DNA of 18,713 nucleotides from JASEFH01 sp034679905 (GTDB lineage Archaea > Halobacteriota > Methanomicrobia > Methanomicrobiales > JACTUA01). Positions 14,708 through 18,713 of the stretch are shown here, one piece after another (position 1 is the first letter of the stretch; the number at the start of each line of letters is the position of its first letter). The stretch covers positions 1 through 18,713 of the forward strand of contig JAXDAH010000188.1 of the NCBI GenBank assembly GCA_034679905.1, written 5' to 3'. The notes under the pieces are model-generated. The model ran no database searches. It was not told the origin of the DNA and saw only the letters and a list, made by a program, of their open reading frames with translations. A program made the translations under genes and the position numbers.

Positions 14708-15607
14708 TCACTTCCTCTTGCCCGACGACGACCCGCCGTTCAGGGACCGCACGTACCGGCGGATCCGGGGCAGGTTCTGCTCCCAGCGGGCCCGCAGGAT
14801 GGGGACCGCGTACGGGATATGGTGCGGGAGGATCGCCGTTCCCATGAGCGTCTTGTAGAAGATGGTCTTCTCGTGCCCGATGACGAGGTTCTCCCGCCGG
14901 AGGATCGCATCCAGGAGTTCCTCCACGCTCTCGGTGTAGGCACAGGTGACGACGCCGCCCAGTTCGTGCAGCAGGTGACCGTCGGTCCCCCCGGTCCGCC
15001 CGAGACGGTTTCTCTCGGCAATCTGCAGGGCTTTCAGGTTGTGCGCCCACGCCATGCCGCCGCAGATCACCTCGACGGCATCGAAGCGGGAGCGGATGTC
15101 GCGGGAGAGGCATTCGCCGTCGATGCACCGCTCCACGCTCTGGCTTAAGAAGAAGTAGCCGCAGGGGTGGGCCTCAGAAACGATGCAGGAGTAGTCCTCG
15201 CGTGCATCGAGGATCTCCTGCGTGTTCAGGCGGATCGCCACGTACGGGGCGGACCTCCTGCTCCTCTCCACATGCCGCCGGTAGAACTCCTGCAGATCCG
15301 CAACGCTGTAAAAGTAGAGCAGGATGTGCGGACCGTCGTTGGCGCTGACCTCGATGCCCGGTACGACGGGCACACCGCTGTCCAGCCGTTCGGCCTCGAG
15401 AACGCCGCTGACCTGGTTGTGATCGGTGATGGCGAGCCCGATACCGAGACGGGCGGCGAGCTTCAGCGCATCCTTCACCCGCGTGGGAGAGTCGGAGTGG
15501 TTGGTGTGGAAGTGCATGTCGACCGGGAGCAGCCCCATGCGCCGCAATTTGTCGGGGAGCGGACGGGAGAAGATGACGTCCGAATGGATCTCCAAAGGCT
15601 GCTGCAT
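14708..15607 (-). CDS. PHP-domain metal-dependent phosphoesterase
   Basis: A 299-residue protein of the polymerase-and-histidinol-phosphatase (PHP) superfamily. Metal-site motifs appear in order: DMHFHTNHSD (30-39), ITDHNQ (60-65), PGIEVSA (83-89), SEAHPCGY (144-151) and GTDGH (207-211). These give the trinuclear site of phosphoesterases acting on nucleotides or phosphorylated small molecules; the substrate cannot be read from sequence. It is cytosolic with a basic tail (SSSGKRK). Two starts are possible: GTG at 15628 and ATG at 15607. The TATA box at 15632-15640 places transcription near 15611, which excludes the GTG and leaves the ATG near-leaderless. No partner gene is adjacent, and a hairpin follows the stop codon. 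Confidence 0.85.
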   Translation of the reverse strand: MQQPLEIHSDVIFSRPLPDKLRRMGLLPVDMHFHTNHSDSPTRVKDALKLAARLGIGLAITDHNQVSGVLEAERLDSGVPVVPGIEVSANDGPHILLYFYSVADLQEFYRRHVERSRRSAPYVAIRLNTQEILDAREDYSCIVSEAHPCGYFFLSQSVERCIDGECLSRDIRSRFDAVEVICGGMAWAHNLKALQIAERNRLGRTGGTDGHLLHELGGVVTCAYTESVEELLDAILRRENLVIGHEKTIFYKTLMGTAILPHHIPYAVPILRARWEQNLPRIRRYVRSLNGGSSSGKRK

Positions 15608-15631
15608 GGGCACTCTCCCGGGGTACACTGA

Positions 15632-15640
15632 GTTATAAAC
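15632..15640 (-). promoter_or_regulatory. TATA box of the PHP gene
   Basis: On the minus strand GTTTATAAC is centred about 29 nt before the ATG at 15607. The predicted start site lies only a few bases from that ATG, which decides between the two possible start codons. Confidence 0.5.
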
Positions 15641-15642
15641 AG

Positions 15643-16348
15643 TTCTCCTTCCTGACCATTAACTGTTCGGCACCATCGTTCGCCCGGAACGAAGCCGGCG
15701 GAGAACCGTGCCGACCCGATTTTTGCCTCGTCGCGGTGCGTGCAGCACGATGGCGGTCGGTCGGGTACAGGCGTGCGGGGCTGCATGGCTGGCAGGAATG
15801 CCGCACATCGTAGTGCGTGACGTTGCCGATGGGCAGCCCTTCGCTTTCCTGCGGCAGGAGCGTCGTTCCTGAACGGGTATGCACCGATCACGGATCCGGC
15901 GCGGATTCGATCCAGACCTGGGCGCGGGGAGTAACCGATGCTCGCTATCGGATATTCAGGTCCGATCGCTGCTGTAGGGTAGGGGAGCACCCCCTCCCTC
16001 CACCCCGCCGGTTCGATAACCTGGAGGATGCTGGTTCCTCCGATCCTGCAGGAGAAGGCAGTCCGTGCCGTACTTGTGTCGTGCCCTCACCCCGGCGGTA
16101 CGATCGCGGTCGAGGCCTGCTACCTCTGGCATCCAATAGCAAAAATACCGGGCCTGGATCGGGCGTGATGTTGTGCGCTCCCAATACGACCATATCGCAG
16201 CGGCGAGGGAGAGCTGCACCGATGCCGTTCCCTTCAGCGAGGGGGCGACAATCCGGATCGAGATCCCCGATAGAAGATCCCGCAAGGGATCCGGACGGGA
16301 CCGCAAGCCTCAAAATCCTGTCTCGGGAACCTCGGATCAAAGGGGGAT
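15643..16348. other. Gap of about 0.7 kb without a recognisable gene
   Basis: Overlapping frames on both strands are rich in Arg, Pro and Gly, as expected for random GC-rich DNA, and none resembles a known family. A GGTTCGATAACC at 16010-16021 recalls a tRNA T-arm, but no acceptor stem or anticodon arm could be fitted. I see no repeat or RNA gene. Confidence 0.5.
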
Positions 16349-16873
16349 TCAGGCCGAGGGAGCGGCCTGCACCGCCTCCGCTGGCTGTACTCTCCCCCCG
16401 AACGCCTCGCGCACCTTCTGCTCGTTCTCCTCGGTAAACGAGGTCTTTATGACGGTGCCGCGGAACTCCTGCAGCTGGGACAGCACTTTATCCGGCGTGA
16501 TCTTCTTGATCAGCAGGAACACGGCGGAGTTGCCCGGCTGGATCTCCTCGCCAACCTGCCGGATGAACTTGTCGTCGATACCGTAATCGGAGAGTCTGCC
16601 CGCGAGGGCTCCGGATATGGCGCCGATGGCCAGACCGAGCAGCGGCATGAAGAAGATCAGGCCTATCAGCAGCCCCCAGAAGCTCCCGCTCAGCGCACCG
16701 CCGGCGACCAGGTCGTGGGCCTGCTTGATGTTCACCTTCCCATCCTGCTGGCGCACCACGACCACCAGGTCCTCCAGTTCTATGAGGTGCTCCTTCTGGA
16801 GATCGACCAGCTTGTCCCTGACTTTAAAGGCGGTATTCTCCTCATCGAATGCCACAACGAGTAGATCGCTCAT
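16349..16873 (-). CDS. DUF1269 domain protein
   Basis: A 174-residue protein that opens MSDLLVVAFDEENTAF, characteristic of the DUF1269 family. It has an alpha/beta N-terminal part (1-50), a central Gly-rich hydrophobic hairpin (about 57-93, GGALSGSFWGLLIGLIFF) and a C-terminal alpha/beta part with GNSAVFLLIKK (114-124). The family is widespread and of unknown function; the central hairpin suggests membrane association. Two ATGs are adjacent: the second (16873) is preferred because GGAGG at 16880-16884 is 6 nt upstream, while it is only 3 nt from the first. The frame is open much further upstream, but that part overlaps the promoter and is unlike the family. The last 20 residues are Ala/Pro-rich. 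Confidence 0.85.
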   Translation of the reverse strand: MSDLLVVAFDEENTAFKVRDKLVDLQKEHLIELEDLVVVVRQQDGKVNIKQAHDLVAGGALSGSFWGLLIGLIFFMPLLGLAIGAISGALAGRLSDYGIDDKFIRQVGEEIQPGNSAVFLLIKKITPDKVLSQLQEFRGTVIKTSFTEENEQKVREAFGGRVQPAEAVQAAPSA

Positions 16874-17504
16874 CATGCCTCCTTCCGGACTGCACTGCCC
16901 TCCCGCTGAGCGCCGGCACGTTCCTGCAGAGTTGATCGGCGGGAAATTGCAGGCTGGATGACAGGCATGGCAATGCGGATGCCCTCTAGCGCCAGGCGGT
17001 TTATAAATGTATTGGAGCATCCACCGACGGGGAGGGAGAGCGAGCACTACCCGATGCGTATCGAGCCAGGTGTATGGCGGGCCGTACGACTGTGCCACCC
17101 CGCTCGGTGGATTTCAGGGATCGTGGGGCTCTCGGAGAGGGGAGGGACGGGGTGTCCCCTGCCCCTCCGCTGTTCCGGTCGCCGTCCAGACAGCAGCGCG
17201 AGCACCCTTCATCGCAGGATCGCCTGTGGCGGGAGGCGGCCGTCGCGATCTCGGATGCCGACCGCAGCATCCGGGACAAGGAGGGGATCATCGAAGCACG
17301 GGAGGTGCGTCTGCGATGAATTCTGGATCCGCGCGGGATTCACCGCAGGATCGCATCGGCCATGCGCCCGGAGCCTGAAGGCCGGACGAGAGCGGGTTCC
17401 CCATGGACAGTCCTGCAGGAGAACGGGTCGTCTGAACGCCTCAAAGCGTCGTCTTCCGGCCGGACAGGATCGGCGCCCGCTCGCCCGGATCCCGGAGCGG
17501 CCAA
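16874..17504. other. Gap of about 0.6 kb between DUF1269 and RRM genes
   Basis: It contains the leader and TATA box of the DUF1269 gene. The rest has no recognisable gene. One short plus-strand stretch, about 17217-17319, reads protein-like (AAVAISDADRSIRDKEG, then a stop after EAREVRLR), but upstream codons do not look coding. It may be a decayed gene end. Confidence 0.4.
17000..17008 (-). promoter_or_regulatory. Putative TATA box of the DUF1269 gene
   Basis: ATTTATAAA on the minus strand lies about 130 nt before the start codon. A transcript from near 16979 would carry a leader of about 100 nt, long for this window. The core TTTATAAA is palindromic, so it could also serve the plus strand. 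Confidence 0.4.
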
Positions 17505-17532
17505 AAGCTACATTAATATTAAAATTAAATAA
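17505..17532 (+). promoter_or_regulatory. AT-rich promoter of the RRM gene
   Basis: A sharp AT-rich block with TTAATATTAAAA (17513-17524) sits in GC-rich DNA. It lies about 30 nt before the ATG at 17551, and a strong AAAGGAG ribosome site at 17538-17544 lies between. Confidence 0.55.
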
Positions 17533-17550
17533 GGTGGAAAGGAGACCGAG

Positions 17551-17811
17551 ATGGAAAGCAGCAAATTGTATGTTGGCAACCTTACCTATTCCGTAAACGC
17601 AGACCAGTTGAGAAAGTTATTTTCCAATTACGGTGAAGTGAAGGACGTCCGTGTCATCGAGCGCAAGGGATTCGGGTTCGTGGAGATGTCCAGCCCTGAA
17701 GAGGCGGAAAAAGCAAAAGAAGCCCTGAACGAGACCGTATTCGAGGGTCGCACCCTGCGGGTGGACGAGGCCCGTCCGCCGCAGCCGCGACGGGAATTCC
17801 GGCGATACTAG
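17551..17811 (+). CDS. Small RRM RNA-binding protein
   Basis: An 86-residue single RNA-recognition-motif protein. The two hallmark motifs are present: RNP2 as LYVGNL (6-11) and RNP1 as KGFGFVEM (39-46), with aromatic residues at the RNA-stacking positions (Y7, F41, F43). The spacing is that of a complete beta-alpha-beta-beta-alpha-beta fold, ending in a short Arg/Pro-rich tail. It should bind single-stranded RNA in the cytosol. Similar small RRM proteins occur in cyanobacteria and other bacteria, where some respond to cold. In archaea they are uncommon and mostly found in methanogens, so a bacterial origin is possible. It has a strong ribosome site and an own AT-rich promoter, which suggests high expression. 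A T6 run follows its stop codon. Confidence 0.93.
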   Translation: MESSKLYVGNLTYSVNADQLRKLFSNYGEVKDVRVIERKGFGFVEMSSPEEAEKAKEALNETVFEGRTLRVDEARPPQPRREFRRY

Positions 17812-17814
17812 GCA

Positions 17815-17820
17815 TTTTTT
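17815..17820 (+). terminator. T-run terminator of the RRM gene
   Basis: Six consecutive T residues begin 4 nt after the RRM stop codon (GCATTTTTTC). Archaeal RNA polymerase commonly stops at such runs without needing a hairpin. Confidence 0.55.
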
Positions 17821-17878
17821 CTGGCATTCCCCCCATTCCCTTACGGAATCGGCAGGATGGTGGAGGGCCAGCCGGGCA

Positions 17879-17915
17879 GCGCTCCGGGATGTCTGCGTCC
17901 TCTCCACCGGAGCGC
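17879..17915. repeat. Inverted repeat between convergent genes
   Basis: GCGCTCCGG (17879-17887) and CCGGAGCGC (17907-17915) form a perfect 9-bp inverted repeat with a 19-nt spacer. It lies about 20 nt beyond the stop codon of the minus-strand permease and about 70 nt after the RRM gene, so it may shape the mRNA 3' end of either gene. Confidence 0.5.
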
Positions 17916-17932
17916 GGCGTATCGCGCCTGCA

Positions 17933-18713
17933 TCAGACCTTTTTTGGCGCGCTTCCGCCCGCATTCCCCGATCCCATCAGATCGGCCAGCCAGCGGGTAT
18001 CCTCCGAACTCTCGAGGAGGATCTTCACGACATAGGTCAGCGGCACCGCAAGAAACACGCCGAGCCAGCCCAGAACGAAGCCCCAGAAGAAGATGGAGGC
18101 GATGACGACGAAGGGGGAGAGGTTGAGCCCCCGACCCGCCATCTCGGGGAAGATGATATTCTCGCCGACTAGATTGATCAGCAGGAGGCCGGCAATCACG
18201 ATGATCCCGCCGACCGGGCCCTGCTCCAGCAGAGCCAGAAGGAAGGGGGGAACCGCGGTCAGCAGGAATCCGATGTAGGGGATGAATCCCAGGACGAACG
18301 CGAGAAATCCCCAGAGCAGAGCGAAATCGACGCCCAGCAGGTATAGGAAGAGCCCAAACCCGATCCCGACGATCAGGTTGATCTGGATGCGGATGATGAG
18401 GAACCGCACGATGCCGTCGCCGGATCGGAGCAGGTGCGTCACCAGCTGGTTTCCCCGATCCCCCTCCTCCCGCATACGGTCGCGGAACCGCGGGATCTCC
18501 GCCAGAAGAAACGCCGTTGCCAGGAGGATGATGAAGAGCTCGCTGGCAACGGTCTGGAAGAGGGAGATGAGCGACGAGAGCAGTCCCACGATGGCGTCCT
18601 GGATCGCCGCATTGGACGGGATGACGGCGGACGAGTCGATCCCGGCGCCGCCCAGAGACGAACCGATCAGGGCTTCCAGCTCCAGAAACCGCTCCCGATA
18701 GATCGGGAGCCGG
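17933..18713 (-). CDS. AI-2E family transporter (partial, N-terminus beyond window)
   Basis: The C-terminal 259 residues of a PerM-like permease. The frame stays open through the window edge at 18713, where the visible part begins in the soluble loop (LPIYRERFLELEALIG). A GTG at 18589 is therefore an internal codon rather than the start. Hydrophobic segments follow, with GFIPYIGFLLTAVPPF and the C-terminal signature SIFFWGFVLGWLGVFLAVPL. Compared with the family length of about 340-370, roughly the first 90-100 residues are missing. It is a paralogue of the permease at 11426-12523, with the same C-terminal pattern including TRWxAxLMG. The transported substrate is unknown. It converges with the RRM gene. 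Confidence 0.88.
   Translation of the reverse strand, partial: RLPIYRERFLELEALIGSSLGGAGIDSSAVIPSNAAIQDAIVGLLSSLISLFQTVASELFIILLATAFLLAEIPRFRDRMREEGDRGNQLVTHLLRSGDGIVRFLIIRIQINLIVGIGFGLFLYLLGVDFALLWGFLAFVLGFIPYIGFLLTAVPPFLLALLEQGPVGGIIVIAGLLLINLVGENIIFPEMAGRGLNLSPFVVIASIFFWGFVLGWLGVFLAVPLTYVVKILLESSEDTRWLADLMGSGNAGGSAPKKV

Noticed and set aside
16010..16021. tRNA T-arm-like GGTTCGATAACC
   Set aside because: No matching acceptor stem, D-arm or anticodon arm could be placed around it.
15817..16437. 206-codon plus-strand frame in the gap before DUF1269
   Set aside because: Arg/Pro/Ser-rich, no ribosome site, overlaps the end of the DUF1269 gene, no family resemblance.
1..18713. CRISPR array, toxin-antitoxin pair, transposase or prophage genes
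   Set aside because: No regularly spaced repeats, no recognisable transposase or phage motifs, and no paired small genes of those families on either strand.

Overview
The window comes from a methanogenic archaeon, most likely a member of the Methanomicrobiales or a close relative (inference). The main evidence is an intact formylmethanofuran dehydrogenase operon, the enzyme of the first CO2-fixing step of methanogenesis. Archaeal TATA boxes about 20-30 nt before several starts, Shine-Dalgarno sites of the GGAGGTGA type, and small membrane-protein families common in methanogen genomes agree with this.

Region 1 (1-3123). About 900 nt without a recognisable gene, containing a perfect 11-bp inverted repeat, precede a two-gene unit. 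The first gene encodes a metallophosphoesterase with an N-terminal domain that looks like a degenerate 2H/LigT phosphoesterase. The second, overlapping it by 17 nt, encodes a small siroheme sulfite-reductase-like protein with a built-in 2[4Fe-4S] ferredoxin domain.

Region 2 (3124-8171). A non-coding stretch with an AT-rich promoter and TTAA-type inverted repeat leads into the operon fwdG-fwdD-fwdB-fwdA-fwdC. Genes are spaced 0-60 nt apart. Catalytic residues are in place: Cys122 as metal ligand in FwdB, and the amidohydrolase His/Lys/Asp set in FwdA. No FwdF or FwdH gene is present here.

Region 3 (8261-10407). A SagB-type nitroreductase gene is followed by an unusual 413-residue protein that appears to fuse three DsrE-superfamily domains in the order TusB-like, TusD-like, TusC-like. 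A hairpin follows its stop codon.

Region 4 (10419-11328). Two decayed genes lie on the minus strand: a DUF6325-like gene broken into at least four reading frames, and a fragment ending in a molybdate/tungstate-type TOBE (Mop) domain.

Region 5 (11426-18713). This part is sparse and mostly minus strand. It holds two AI-2E-family (PerM-like) permeases (the second cut by the window edge), a DUF308/HdeD-like membrane protein, a DUF5518-like membrane protein, a PHP-domain phosphoesterase, a DUF1269 protein and a small RRM RNA-binding protein. Large gaps of 0.4-0.9 kb separate them.

The strongest candidates for something new are the one-polypeptide TusB-D-C fusion next to a SagB-type flavoenzyme, the 2H-like/metallophosphoesterase fusion paired with the sulfite-reductase-like gene, and the TOBE relic near a Mo/W enzyme operon. 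I saw no CRISPR array, tRNA, rRNA, transposase or toxin-antitoxin pair.
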